A DNA stretch of 40,545 nt from MADRE2 sp964397015. Lineage in GTDB: Bacteria; Desulfobacterota; Desulfobacteria; Desulfobacterales; Desulfobacteraceae. The stretch spans positions 1 through 40,545 of the forward strand of contig CAYNHL010000020.1 in the NCBI GenBank assembly GCA_964397015.1, written 5' to 3'. The notes beneath the pieces were generated by a model, which was not told where the DNA came from, did not search any database, and saw only the letters and a program-made list of their open reading frames with translations. A program made the translations under genes and the position numbers. Positions 24,345 to 32,292 of the stretch are shown here, piece after piece; positions within the stretch are counted from its first letter, which is position 1; each line of letters starts with the position of its first letter.

Positions 24345-26120
24345 TCAGGTTAATACATATAAAATAAAAATGAAAGACAGGGCCATGGCTGCACCGATTC
24401 CAATGGGAAGCGTACCCTGCGCCATATCGTTATAGAGTCTTGCTTTCCTGATTTCAAGGCGTTTGCCCCTGTACCCGAGCAGCAGCCACAGGTTCACGGA
24501 AAAAAACAGGGCAAGCTTGACCATGACATCCTGGAAAAATCCGGACACACCGCGGACTGTCTTTATCAACACATGTTCTGAAAAACGGTTTACGGCATTC
24601 AGTCCAAGATCCAAACCCCTGTATGCCAGATTGCCGAGCTTTCTGTAAACCCAGTCCGCATCCAGGTTGACTGACCGTATTTCAGGAGGATAGTACCCTG
24701 AAAGAATCAGGAGAACAAATGCCAGGGCTCCGAACATCAGCAGCTGAAGCTGGCCGACTACATGATCCCCGGTATAGGGCACGTATTCCACGGGAAAGGG
24801 CAGTATCTGATAAAGTACGTGGGGGTAAACTCCTATGAAAATACATAAGAAAGCTGCAATTCCCATTGCCAAAAGCATGTTCCAGGGCGGTTCCTTTGCC
24901 CTGATTCCTGAATCGTGGCCGAAAAAGGTAAAAAACGGCACTTTGATGCCGGCATGGTGAAAAACGCCGGCCGATGCAAACTGCAGAACCAGCCAGACCC
25001 AGATCATATTTTCATGTGCAGATGCACTGACCACCATAGATTTGCTGACAAAACCGCTGAACAGTGGAAACGCGGAGATGGAAGCGGCACCGACCATGCA
25101 GAAAAGGCAGGTCAGCGGCATGGTTTTATACAGCCCCCCGAGTTCGGTACATTTGATCTTCCCGGTCATCTGCAGTACGGAACCGGCGGCCATGAACAAA
25201 AGAGCCTTGTAGAGAATATGGCTGAATGCGTGGGACACGGCACCATTCAAGGCCAGGGCCGTTCCTATGCCTATACCGCAGAGCATGAAGCCGACCTGGT
25301 TCAAAAGACTGTAGGCCAGCACCCGGCGGATATCGTTTTCGAGCACGGCATAAAAAATGGGTACAAAAACCATGATCGCACCGATCCATACGAGGATCTC
25401 TGCGCCTGGATAAGTCCGGGCCATCAGGTAAACAGCGCTCTTGGTGGTGAACGCACTTAAAAACACCGTACTGGTAGGTGTTCCCATGGGATAAGCATCC
25501 GGCAGCCATGCATGCAGCGGAATGGCCGCTGCGTTAAGGGCGAACCCGATGAAAATCAGCCATGACCCTGTGTCACTAAGACCGATATAATCAAAGGTCA
25601 GTGTTCCCCGGCTCTTTGCATATAAAACTATGCCGGCCAGCAGAAACAAACCGCCGGCAAGGTGCATCAGGACATACCGGAACCCTGCGGCCCTGGCCTC
25701 CTTTGTCCTGGAAGCGAGGATCAGGAAAGTGGAACTGACTGCCATGATTTCCCAGAAAATATACAATGTCAAAAAATCTCCGGCATATACAACGCCCAGG
25801 GTACTGCCGGCATAGACCAGGCCTGAAACATGCTGGAGGTCATCTTTGACCTTAAGGGCGAAAAGCACCCCTAAAAATGCCATGATACAGAAAATATATC
25901 CAAAGACCATGCTCAGTTTATCCACCCGGCAGAAAACCAGGTCATACCCCCAGAAACTTCCGGTCACCCCGGTTCCACCATCGGGAAATCCGGAAATCAA
26001 AGCCAGGGTCAAGGCAGGCAGAATCAGCATGTATATTGATTTGGCCTTCCCTTTGACAAAGGGAATCAATGCGGCGCCAAGCACCATAATCAACGCAGGG
26101 GAGATCAGGCTATTGATCAT
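24345..26120 (-). CDS. Proton-conducting antiporter subunit, NuoL/MrpD-like, third copy (D3)
   Basis: This 591-aa polytopic protein of the complex I/Mrp antiporter family (Pfam Proton_antipo_M) has about 14 core helices. The charged residues of the ion path are in place: E124 in TLYIFWEIMA (TM5), K227 in FTTKSAVYL (TM7), K305 in SHILYKALLF (TM8) and K360 in GFVSKSMVV (TM12). After the core there is an extra ~110-residue tail: DADWVYRKLGNLAYRG, an amphipathic stretch, and a last membrane helix at about 572-590. This is reminiscent of the lateral helix plus anchor of NuoL, though shorter. Its start overlaps the 81-aa small gene by 11 nt, and the cNMP-binding genes follow 16 nt after its stop. 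Confidence 0.9.
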   Translation of the reverse strand: MINSLISPALIMVLGAALIPFVKGKAKSIYMLILPALTLALISGFPDGGTGVTGSFWGYDLVFCRVDKLSMVFGYIFCIMAFLGVLFALKVKDDLQHVSGLVYAGSTLGVVYAGDFLTLYIFWEIMAVSSTFLILASRTKEARAAGFRYVLMHLAGGLFLLAGIVLYAKSRGTLTFDYIGLSDTGSWLIFIGFALNAAAIPLHAWLPDAYPMGTPTSTVFLSAFTTKSAVYLMARTYPGAEILVWIGAIMVFVPIFYAVLENDIRRVLAYSLLNQVGFMLCGIGIGTALALNGAVSHAFSHILYKALLFMAAGSVLQMTGKIKCTELGGLYKTMPLTCLFCMVGAASISAFPLFSGFVSKSMVVSASAHENMIWVWLVLQFASAGVFHHAGIKVPFFTFFGHDSGIRAKEPPWNMLLAMGIAAFLCIFIGVYPHVLYQILPFPVEYVPYTGDHVVGQLQLLMFGALAFVLLILSGYYPPEIRSVNLDADWVYRKLGNLAYRGLDLGLNAVNRFSEHVLIKTVRGVSGFFQDVMVKLALFFSVNLWLLLGYRGKRLEIRKARLYNDMAQGTLPIGIGAAMALSFIFILYVLT

Positions 26121-26355
26121 AGTATTTCTCCTTGCGCATTACAATCATCCGCAACGGCTTGGCGATGAAAATGAGCAGGACATTGGATACAAAACCGTAA
26201 ACCGCAAAAAAACCAAAAGAGGCTTCCCATGGAAATCCATCATGTTTATGAATAAACAATTCCGCTGCCAGCAGCAAAAGCAGGCTCACATAAAAACATA
26301 CCAGCAGCCGCCTGACATTGCGGGGGTTGTCAAAAAGAGTCAATTCTTTTTTCAT
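26110..26355 (-). CDS. Small two-helix membrane protein of the antiporter operon
   Basis: This 81-aa protein has two predicted membrane helices (about 17-35 and 45-66), a charged N-terminus (MKKELTLFDNPRNVRR) and a basic C-terminal tail (RMIVMRKEKYYDQ). I do not recognise a named family. It overlaps the start of the D3 subunit by 11 nt and follows the 45-aa gene by 58 nt, which includes a hairpin. Inference: an accessory or assembly subunit bridging the second and third antiporter-like subunits. Confidence 0.72.
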   Translation of the reverse strand: MKKELTLFDNPRNVRRLLVCFYVSLLLLLAAELFIHKHDGFPWEASFGFFAVYGFVSNVLLIFIAKPLRMIVMRKEKYYDQ

Positions 26356-26386
26356 CTTGTTTTCCTTGCTGCAAAAAACCTGTCAT

Positions 26387-26411
26387 GCCGGCCTGAAAAA
26401 AACAGGCGGCC
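26387..26411 (-). terminator. Hairpin inside the antiporter operon, possible attenuator
   Basis: On the minus strand, 2 nt after the stop of the 45-aa gene, GGCCGCCTG (26403-26411) can pair with CAGGCCGGC (26387-26395) around a 7-T loop, with one bulge. A run of six Ts follows at 26373-26378, about 8 nt after the stem. The spacing is too long for a classic terminator, so it may instead lower downstream expression or protect the upstream message. Confidence 0.35.
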
Positions 26412-26413
26412 GG

Positions 26414-26551
26414 TTAATGGACAAATACATAAATCAAATATAGCACGGCCATGAATACCACAATATGGAATGTTGTTTTATAGCCAGGGACCTGCTCATG
26501 GTCCAGGATCTCAAACTCGTCCCCGTTAATTGTCTTTTTCTTTGTACCCAT
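26414..26551 (-). CDS. Small single-helix membrane protein, 45 aa
   Basis: This short reading frame lies between the second and third antiporter subunits. It starts at an ATG (26549-26551) preceded by a good ribosome-binding site (AAAGGA, 8 nt before the ATG) and ends at TAA (26414-26416). The product starts MGTKKKTINGDEFEILDHEQ, a polar N-terminus, and finishes with one membrane helix (about 26-44, HIVVFMAVLYLIYVFVH). No named family is recognised. Its ribosome-binding site, co-direction and tight spacing (21 nt after the upstream stop) argue that it is translated. It could be a small stabilising subunit like those seen in other respiratory membrane complexes; that is inference. Confidence 0.75.
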   Translation of the reverse strand: MGTKKKTINGDEFEILDHEQVPGYKTTFHIVVFMAVLYLIYVFVH

Positions 26552-26572
26552 TGATTTTATCCTTTATTTTGA

Positions 26573-28048
26573 TTAAATGCCCAATCCCACCTTTATCAGG
26601 TTGACAAAAACCGTCGGGTAAAAGAACAAAAGGATTGAAACAGCGGCTGTCACCATCAACGGAACAACCAGGCACCAGTTCGCTTCCTGCACTGCCACAG
26701 GGGTGTTTTCATCTTCATTCTCATATTTTTTGAAATACCCCTTGTAAACAATGGGCAGAAAATAAAAGGCATTCAAAAAGGACGAAACCAGCAACACGAC
26801 CATGAAAACGGCCTGCTTTGCGTCAAGCGTACCCATTATCAAGTTCCATTTACTGTAAAACCCTCCTGTGGGAGGCAGGCCGATAACCCCTAAGGCACCT
26901 ATGAAAAAAGCTGCAAAAGTAAAAGGCATTTTTTTTCCCAGCCCGTTCATCTGACTGATATATTTTTTCCCGGTGGCCACAAAAATGGCGCCTGCGCAGA
27001 AAAACAGCGTTATTTTACCAAAGGCGTGCATGGCAATGTGTATGATCCCGCCTAAAAGCCCCTGTGGTGAAAGCAGTGCGACCCCGAACACTATATAGGA
27101 CAACTGGCTGACAGTGGAGAAGGCAAGCCGCCGTTTGAGTTCATCCTGGGAAAGGGCGATACAGGAACTGACAAGGATAGTGATGGATGCTATCACCATC
27201 ACCACCACCCCGAGATTGAACTCAGACAACAGATCCACACCGAAGATTCCCGTCATTACCCTCACGATGGAAAAAACGCCGACCTTGACGACCGCAACGG
27301 CATGCAAAAGAGCGCTGACAGGAGTTGGAGCGACCATGGCCGCAGGCAGCCATGAATGAAAAGGCATGATTCCGGCCTTTGCAAACCCGAAAACAAACAT
27401 CAGCAGCAGGACAGTTGCCGCAGGCCTGGACAGCTGTCCGGAAAAAATGCCGGTTGTAGAAAATTCGAGGGTCCCTGTGACATGGTAGCAATACAGCATG
27501 GCCGGCAGCACCAGGCCGATGGAAGTGCCGAGAATGAAAGACAGGTAGCGCCGCCCTGAAATCTTTGATTTCTCATCCTGGTGATGTGTGACCAGGGGGT
27601 AAGTGGCCAGTGAAAGTATTTCATAAAAAAGGTAAAGGGTAAGCAGGTTGGCTGAAAATGCGGCACCGACTGTTGCACAGATGGCCAGGGCGAAAAATGA
27701 TACAAAGCGGGTCTGGCCATGTTCCTTGAGGCCCCGCATATAGCCGATTGAATACATGGACGTTATGATATACAAAAATGCCGCTACCAGGGCAAAAAGC
27801 ATGCCCAGTCCGTCCACCCGGAATGCAAGGGACACGCCCGGCGCAATGGCGAACATTGAAAGCACCAACTGCTTTCCGGCCAGCACGACAGGCAGCATGG
27901 ACATGACCAGGATGAACAAAACAATCCCGGCAAAAAATGTCCAGGCTTCCCGGACATTGGGCCTGCCGGATACGGAAACAAGAACCGGTATCACACAAAG
28001 GGGTACCAGAACAGCAAGAAGCGGTTTTATTGAAATAATTTCTTCCAT
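26573..28048 (-). CDS. Proton-conducting antiporter subunit, NuoM/MrpD-like, second copy (D2)
   Basis: This 491-aa membrane protein of the Proton_antipo_M family has about 14 helices. Ion-path residues are all present: E143 in TLYLFYEILSL (TM5), K255 in HAVAVVKVGVF (TM7), K345 in HAFGKITLFF (TM8) and K400 in PPTGGFYSKWN (TM12). The sequence PTPVSALLHAVAVVKVGV is close to MbhH/HyfB-type subunits. It lies 23 nt after D1 and 21 nt before the 45-aa gene. Confidence 0.92.
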   Translation of the reverse strand: MEEIISIKPLLAVLVPLCVIPVLVSVSGRPNVREAWTFFAGIVLFILVMSMLPVVLAGKQLVLSMFAIAPGVSLAFRVDGLGMLFALVAAFLYIITSMYSIGYMRGLKEHGQTRFVSFFALAICATVGAAFSANLLTLYLFYEILSLATYPLVTHHQDEKSKISGRRYLSFILGTSIGLVLPAMLYCYHVTGTLEFSTTGIFSGQLSRPAATVLLLMFVFGFAKAGIMPFHSWLPAAMVAPTPVSALLHAVAVVKVGVFSIVRVMTGIFGVDLLSEFNLGVVVMVIASITILVSSCIALSQDELKRRLAFSTVSQLSYIVFGVALLSPQGLLGGIIHIAMHAFGKITLFFCAGAIFVATGKKYISQMNGLGKKMPFTFAAFFIGALGVIGLPPTGGFYSKWNLIMGTLDAKQAVFMVVLLVSSFLNAFYFLPIVYKGYFKKYENEDENTPVAVQEANWCLVVPLMVTAAVSILLFFYPTVFVNLIKVGLGI

Positions 28049-28071
28049 TGAACTGCCAACCTGTCCTTAAA

Positions 28072-29568
28072 TTAGGGTAATGCCTGCAACAGCGGTTGAA
28101 TCATAACACTCACAATAGTACCGGAAAAAAGGCCTGCCAGAATAAGAGACAGACTGACCACTCCAAGAGGGATCATCATGGATACAGGGGCCTCGGTCAT
28201 GGCCACCGCCCCTGAAGCTCCATGATGGCCTGCATTTTCACCGGAAGAATCCGGGAAAAAACCGATTTCGAAAATCCTGAAAAACAGAACTGCGCAAATC
28301 AGGCTGCTGAAGACCAGTGCGGCCGCAAAATGATAGGCTCCGGCTTCAAACGCCCCGAGCACCAGATACCACTTGCTGAAAAAGCCGCATGTGGGAGGAA
28401 CGCCGATAATACTGAAAGCGGCCAGAACGAATCCGGCCATTGTCCAGGGCATCTTTGAAAACAGGTTGCCAAGATCGTCAAACCTGACCCGGCCCAAAAC
28501 ATAAATCATGTTGCCGGCGGCAAGGAACAATGCAAAGGTCATAATGGCATCATTGATAATATGCAGGATGGTGCCGGTCATGCCTGTCTGGTTTCCCAGC
28601 CATGCACCTCCTACCATGTACCCGATTTCAGAGACGATTATATAGGCCAGCATCTTTTTGATGTCTTTCTGGGCAAGCGCCATGAATCCGCCTGCCAGAA
28701 CGGCTATGGTGGCAAGCCATACAACAGCGGCCGAAAGGTCCAGACTGTTGAAGATGTAATCCAGTCCGAACACTGTGAGCATCAGCCGGACCATTACATA
28801 TACCATCACCTTGGTCATCAGGGGAGCCACGACCCGTGCCACTGCCGTGGGAGCATATGCATAAGCGTTGGGCAGCCATACATGCAGGGGAAATAGCGCC
28901 ATCTTGATCCATACACCGATCATGCACAGTATGAATGCCACGAGCACGGTAGACGAATCATGCATGGTGGTTATAATCGTGGCTACGTCAACCATGTTCA
29001 GTGATCCTGTCTTGATATAAAGATAGCCCACCCCCAAAAGATAGAAACTGGCCCCGATCACGCCGATGAACACATAATTCAGGCTGGCCAGGGGCCCACG
29101 GTCACGGTCACCGAGACCGATCTGGGCATAGCTGGTCAAAGAGGTGATTTCAATGAGCACATACAGGTTGAACAAATCACCTGTGGCAGTGACACCGAGC
29201 AGCCCGACAACAAAAAGCAGGTAAAGAGCGAGAAATGATCCGCTCCGGTCAGGTGTCTCCTGTTGAATGGTCCTGTAGCTGGCTACCAGGTTGATAAGGG
29301 CTATCAGGGTGACCAGCAGCAGCACCATGGCGTTGAGTGTATCGATCCGGTACTCTATGCCCATGGGAGGGGCCCACCCGGCGTAGCGGTACTGGATCAC
29401 TCCCTGGTCCATTACCGCAACCAGGATCCTGTAAGCGGAAAATGAAGAAACAATCATCCCCGCCAGGGCCAGAGGATAACACAGCCTTTTGTCGACCCAG
29501 ACAAATATGCCGCATAACAGTGCCGCAAGTAACGGTGCAATAACCAGTAAAGCTGGAAAAGTATTCAT
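28072..29568 (-). CDS. Na+/H+ antiporter subunit D, MrpD/MbhH-like, first copy (D1)
   Basis: This 498-aa polytopic member of the Proton_antipo_M family stands at the MrpD/MbhH position, directly after mrpC (2-nt gap). E140 in NLYVLIEITS (TM5), K253 in APLMTKVMVY (TM7) and K399 in PPTCGFFSKWY (TM12) are conserved. At TM8, however, the usual H-x-x-x-K motif reads HIINDAIMTFALF: the lysine is replaced by Thr344 and the preceding His by Asp340. That is a notable change in a residue thought to carry protons. The other two copies keep the lysine, so the function may be divided between them. Confidence 0.93.
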   Translation of the reverse strand: MNTFPALLVIAPLLAALLCGIFVWVDKRLCYPLALAGMIVSSFSAYRILVAVMDQGVIQYRYAGWAPPMGIEYRIDTLNAMVLLLVTLIALINLVASYRTIQQETPDRSGSFLALYLLFVVGLLGVTATGDLFNLYVLIEITSLTSYAQIGLGDRDRGPLASLNYVFIGVIGASFYLLGVGYLYIKTGSLNMVDVATIITTMHDSSTVLVAFILCMIGVWIKMALFPLHVWLPNAYAYAPTAVARVVAPLMTKVMVYVMVRLMLTVFGLDYIFNSLDLSAAVVWLATIAVLAGGFMALAQKDIKKMLAYIIVSEIGYMVGGAWLGNQTGMTGTILHIINDAIMTFALFLAAGNMIYVLGRVRFDDLGNLFSKMPWTMAGFVLAAFSIIGVPPTCGFFSKWYLVLGAFEAGAYHFAAALVFSSLICAVLFFRIFEIGFFPDSSGENAGHHGASGAVAMTEAPVSMMIPLGVVSLSLILAGLFSGTIVSVMIQPLLQALP

Positions 29569-29570
29569 GT

Positions 29571-29978
29571 TCAGTCTTCCGTCAACCGCATTCTGATTTC
29601 ATCTTCTTCAAGGGTCTGATACCGCTGGTACACCCTTACCGCCAGGGCCATTGCCACCCCGAAGGTGGCCACCGAGACCACAATGGCCGTCAGCATCAAA
29701 ACGTGGGGCAGAGGATTGATATAATCCGCCGCATGGATCACGGCATGGCTTCCGTGCCCGCCGCCATAATCACCATCCTTGAGTATGGGAATGGTAGCGG
29801 ATGCCTTGTACCCGATGGACACGTAAAACATGATGATAGCCGTCTGGAAAATATTCATCCCCACCAGTTTTTTAATCAGGTTGTTTTTTACAATCATGGC
29901 ATAAAGCCCTATCATCATGAGAATGATATAAAGCCAGTAGTTGTATTTTCCAATGATCAGTGTTAAGAGTTCAGACAT
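29571..29978 (-). CDS. mrpC: Na+/H+ antiporter subunit C (MrpC/MnhC, NuoK-like)
   Basis: This 135-aa protein has three membrane helices and is homologous to NuoK of complex I. Landmarks are the N-terminal helix LYIILMMIGLYAMI, the LIKKLVGMNIFQTAIIMFYV segment, and PLPHVLMLTAIVVSVATFGVAMAL, the most conserved part. The loop YGGGHGSHAVIH is the poorly conserved insert between helices 2 and 3. It sits between the mbhE/mrpB fusion (11-nt gap) and D1 (2-nt gap), the same place as mbhG in Mbh clusters. Confidence 0.93.
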   Translation of the reverse strand: MSELLTLIIGKYNYWLYIILMMIGLYAMIVKNNLIKKLVGMNIFQTAIIMFYVSIGYKASATIPILKDGDYGGGHGSHAVIHAADYINPLPHVLMLTAIVVSVATFGVAMALAVRVYQRYQTLEEDEIRMRLTED

Positions 29979-29989
29979 ATATTTTTACC

Positions 29990-30814
29990 TCACAACCCCT
30001 CGTCGTGCCTGCCTTCAGAGGCTATATTGACATAAATGACAACCATTACCGCCAGTACTGCGATGCCGACACCAATTTCAACACCGAGCATGCCATAAGC
30101 CCGGATGTGATGGGGATCTCCAGGTACGATCGAAGCAAGTTTACTGTAATCCAGAAAATTGCCACCCATTATCATGCACAGCAATCCTATACCGGTATAG
30201 ATCAGGACGCCGGCAGCGCATAAAATACCCAGCGCCTTCTCTTTAACACGGTTCACAAGAGTTTTCAGGTTATAGGAGATCGCCAGCAGGATCAGGCTGG
30301 AACCAAAAATGACACCTCCCTGGAATCCGCCGCCCGGGCTGTAGTCTCCGTGCGCGATAACATAAAGCGCATAGATCTGGATAAACGGAATCAGTATACG
30401 GCATACATTTTTAATAATTAAGTCCGCGGGCACATAGTCCCTGTCCACCTGCTCGAATTCTTTTCCGACAGGCAAAGAACGGTCCGTGTCCTTTATCTGG
30501 AGGATAACCCCTGTGGGCACATGCCGGTAAAACCATTCCTTTTTCTTTGTATAATCCCGCAGCAGCAGGAAACAGGCAAGGCCAGCGCAGAATATCACCG
30601 CAGTCTCGAACATGGTGTCAAACCCCCTGTAATCTGCCAGTACCGCTGTCACCAGGTTGGGCACCATGGTTTCGTCATAACCTTTTTCAATATAATGGTT
30701 GGACAGGTGGGAACTGGCCGGAGACGCTGGGTCGCCCCACATGGGAAATTCCGCCGTTCCATAAAGCAGCAGTCCGCCGCACATGCATACAATTATAAAC
30801 CCTATCAGCTTCAA
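29990..30814 (-). CDS. MbhE-MrpB fusion subunit of Na+/H+ antiporter
   Basis: One 274-aa protein joins two subunits that are often separate. Residues 1-90 are MbhE-like (the end of canonical MrpA): an N-terminal helix and the diagnostic VLADYRGFDTMFET (58-71) followed by a second helix. Residues about 100-270 are MrpB/MnhB: a soluble linker, four helices, and the signature HGDYSPGGGFQGG (155-167). It overlaps the upstream mbhD-like gene by 4 nt. MbhE and MbhF are adjacent in Mbh operons, so fusion is easily understood. Membrane-embedded, part of the antiporter module. Confidence 0.88.
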   Translation of the reverse strand: MKLIGFIIVCMCGGLLLYGTAEFPMWGDPASPASSHLSNHYIEKGYDETMVPNLVTAVLADYRGFDTMFETAVIFCAGLACFLLLRDYTKKKEWFYRHVPTGVILQIKDTDRSLPVGKEFEQVDRDYVPADLIIKNVCRILIPFIQIYALYVIAHGDYSPGGGFQGGVIFGSSLILLAISYNLKTLVNRVKEKALGILCAAGVLIYTGIGLLCMIMGGNFLDYSKLASIVPGDPHHIRAYGMLGVEIGVGIAVLAVMVVIYVNIASEGRHDEGL

Positions 30815-31056
30815 TCTTTTGTCCTCCGGCTGGTCCTGAACACTGCTGCAACAAAGAACACCGTGCTGACACCGGCTCCGACGGACGCTTCGGTAAAGGC
30901 GACGTCAACAGCCCCCATCACGGCCCACAACAGGCACATCATGAAACTGTAGGCCCCGAACAATATTGCGGTAGCCAGCAGGTCCCGGACCGTGATGGCG
31001 GCAACGGCACAGAAAATTACAAATGTCAGGACGATCATATCAATTGGCCAGTGCAT
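30811..31056 (-). CDS. MbhD-like (DUF4040) antiporter subunit
   Basis: This 81-aa membrane protein has three helices. It corresponds to the MbhD/DUF4040 segment that forms part of the C-terminal end of canonical MrpA. The signature AFTEASVGAGVSTVFFVAA (53-71) is typical. It starts 5 nt after mrpG and overlaps the mbhE/mrpB fusion by 4 nt, so the genes are translationally coupled. A full-length MrpA is missing from this operon; this and the fusion protein supply its C-terminal parts. Confidence 0.88.
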   Translation of the reverse strand: MHWPIDMIVLTFVIFCAVAAITVRDLLATAILFGAYSFMMCLLWAVMGAVDVAFTEASVGAGVSTVFFVAAVFRTSRRTKD

Positions 31057-31061
31057 ACTGT

Positions 31062-31385
31062 CTACTCCTTTTGCTTTTTTTGCGTCCAGTGCCTGAGACC
31101 GGCCCGCATCCCTGCATCGACAATTGAATGTGTGGCCGTGGGGCTGGACAGGAAAACAAAAAAAACGATCAGTATCATTTTGACTGCCAGCAGAATGGTT
31201 CCGGTGTTGACATGGTGCAAAGTATACAGTGAAAGTCCGATAACCATCGACATGATACCAAGGGTATCAAGCTTTCCTGCCGGATGCAGCCTGGAATAGA
31301 AATCAGGCATCCGGATAATACCGACTGCACCGCCGATAAAAAAAACCAGGCCGCACAACAGGAAAAAAATCACCAGAATATTCAT
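31062..31385 (-). CDS. mrpG: Na+/H+ antiporter subunit G (MrpG/MnhG)
   Basis: This 107-aa protein has three membrane helices and the MrpG pattern: FIGGAVGIIRMPDFYSRLHPAG near residues 16-37 (the conserved RMPDFYSRLH block), then two further helices and a short basic tail. It lies between mrpF (24 nt upstream) and the mbhD-like gene (5 nt downstream). MrpE, F and G form the sodium-related half of Mrp and Mbh complexes. Confidence 0.93.
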   Translation of the reverse strand: MNILVIFFLLCGLVFFIGGAVGIIRMPDFYSRLHPAGKLDTLGIMSMVIGLSLYTLHHVNTGTILLAVKMILIVFFVFLSSPTATHSIVDAGMRAGLRHWTQKKQKE

Positions 31386-31409
31386 AACAGTTCCATCATC
31401 AAAGCATGG

Positions 31410-31697
31410 TTAATCAAAAAAAGACTCTTCATACAGCCCTTTCCGCTTGTGAAAATACCTGGAGGCCGCCAGGACCGCCACAAAATTCAAAAATGCATAG
31501 GCCAGTGCTATGTCCACGAACATGTCCACCCTCTCGTACAGAAAACCGATCAAAAGCAGCAGCACGACCGTTTTACTGCCTATGGCGTTCACGCCGATCA
31601 GCCTGTCCAGGACCGTCGGGCCGAACAGGGCCCGGTACATGGACAAAAACATCAACAGGCACAATGTGATACTGACAAAAAGAAAAAAAGATATCAT
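31410..31697 (-). CDS. mrpF: Na+/H+ antiporter subunit F (MrpF/MnhF)
   Basis: This 95-aa protein has three membrane helices and the MrpF signature LFGPTVLDRLIGVNAIGSK (24-42), followed by the ERVDMFVDIALAYAFLNFVA helix containing a conserved acidic residue. It overlaps mrpE by 4 nt (ATGA). In Mrp and Mbh structures MrpF lies beside MrpG and MrpA/MbhD-type helices and is proposed to take part in sodium transport. Confidence 0.93.
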   Translation of the reverse strand: MISFFLFVSITLCLLMFLSMYRALFGPTVLDRLIGVNAIGSKTVVLLLLIGFLYERVDMFVDIALAYAFLNFVAVLAASRYFHKRKGLYEESFFD

Positions 31698-32245
31698 TTA
31701 TCTTCTCCAAAAACATGAGCAACTTTTTCAAGCATGGTGCCGGGCAAGCCTTCGGCGGACTGCCGGTCAATGGAATGAACCTTGAAAGCCCCGTCACTTG
31801 TAGCGGTGACCGTAATGGTTCCAGGAGTCAGGGTAATGGAATTGGCCAGTGTGGTGATGGCGATATCAGAGGTCAGGTGAGTTTTGAAGGTAATTATGTG
31901 CGGATCGATCAATGTATTCATCCTGGGATGAAAAACAATTTTGAGCATATGGAAGTTGGCCTTGATAATCTGGATAATCAGCCACAGGGCATAGGCCAGG
32001 AACCTGAAAAAGGTAACGGCATACCTGAATTCAAAACTGGGGAACAACAGATCGAAAAAATAATATGATACTATAAAGCTCGAAATTCCCCCCAGCCATA
32101 AAAGAAGCGGGTCAAATTTACCGGACAGAACCACCCAGGTCCCGAGCATAAATGCAAAAGTCAAGGCAAAAGAAAGAAATGATTTGATGGCAATCATTAT
32201 GCCGCGGCTGCCGGATGATCCGGCATCATTGTTTTTCCCTGTCAA
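31694..32245 (-). CDS. mrpE: Na+/H+ antiporter subunit E (MrpE/MnhE)
   Basis: MrpE is a membrane subunit of the Mrp family with two N-terminal helices and a soluble C-terminal part. The family signature SITLTPGTITVTATSDGAF is present near the C-terminus. Start choice: the ORF opens at a TTG at 32263, but an AGGAGG site (32254-32259) lies 8 nt before a second TTG at 32245, which I take as the real start (183 aa); an ATG at 32197 (residue 23) is a third option with no ribosome-binding site. It is the first antiporter gene, 29 nt or more after the response regulator, and overlaps mrpF by 4 nt. Confidence 0.88.
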   Translation of the reverse strand: MTGKNNDAGSSGSRGIMIAIKSFLSFALTFAFMLGTWVVLSGKFDPLLLWLGGISSFIVSYYFFDLLFPSFEFRYAVTFFRFLAYALWLIIQIIKANFHMLKIVFHPRMNTLIDPHIITFKTHLTSDIAITTLANSITLTPGTITVTATSDGAFKVHSIDRQSAEGLPGTMLEKVAHVFGEDK

Positions 32246-32292
32246 AGAACAGTCCTCCTGCAACTGTTTAAAAGATTTTTTGATCCTGTTGT

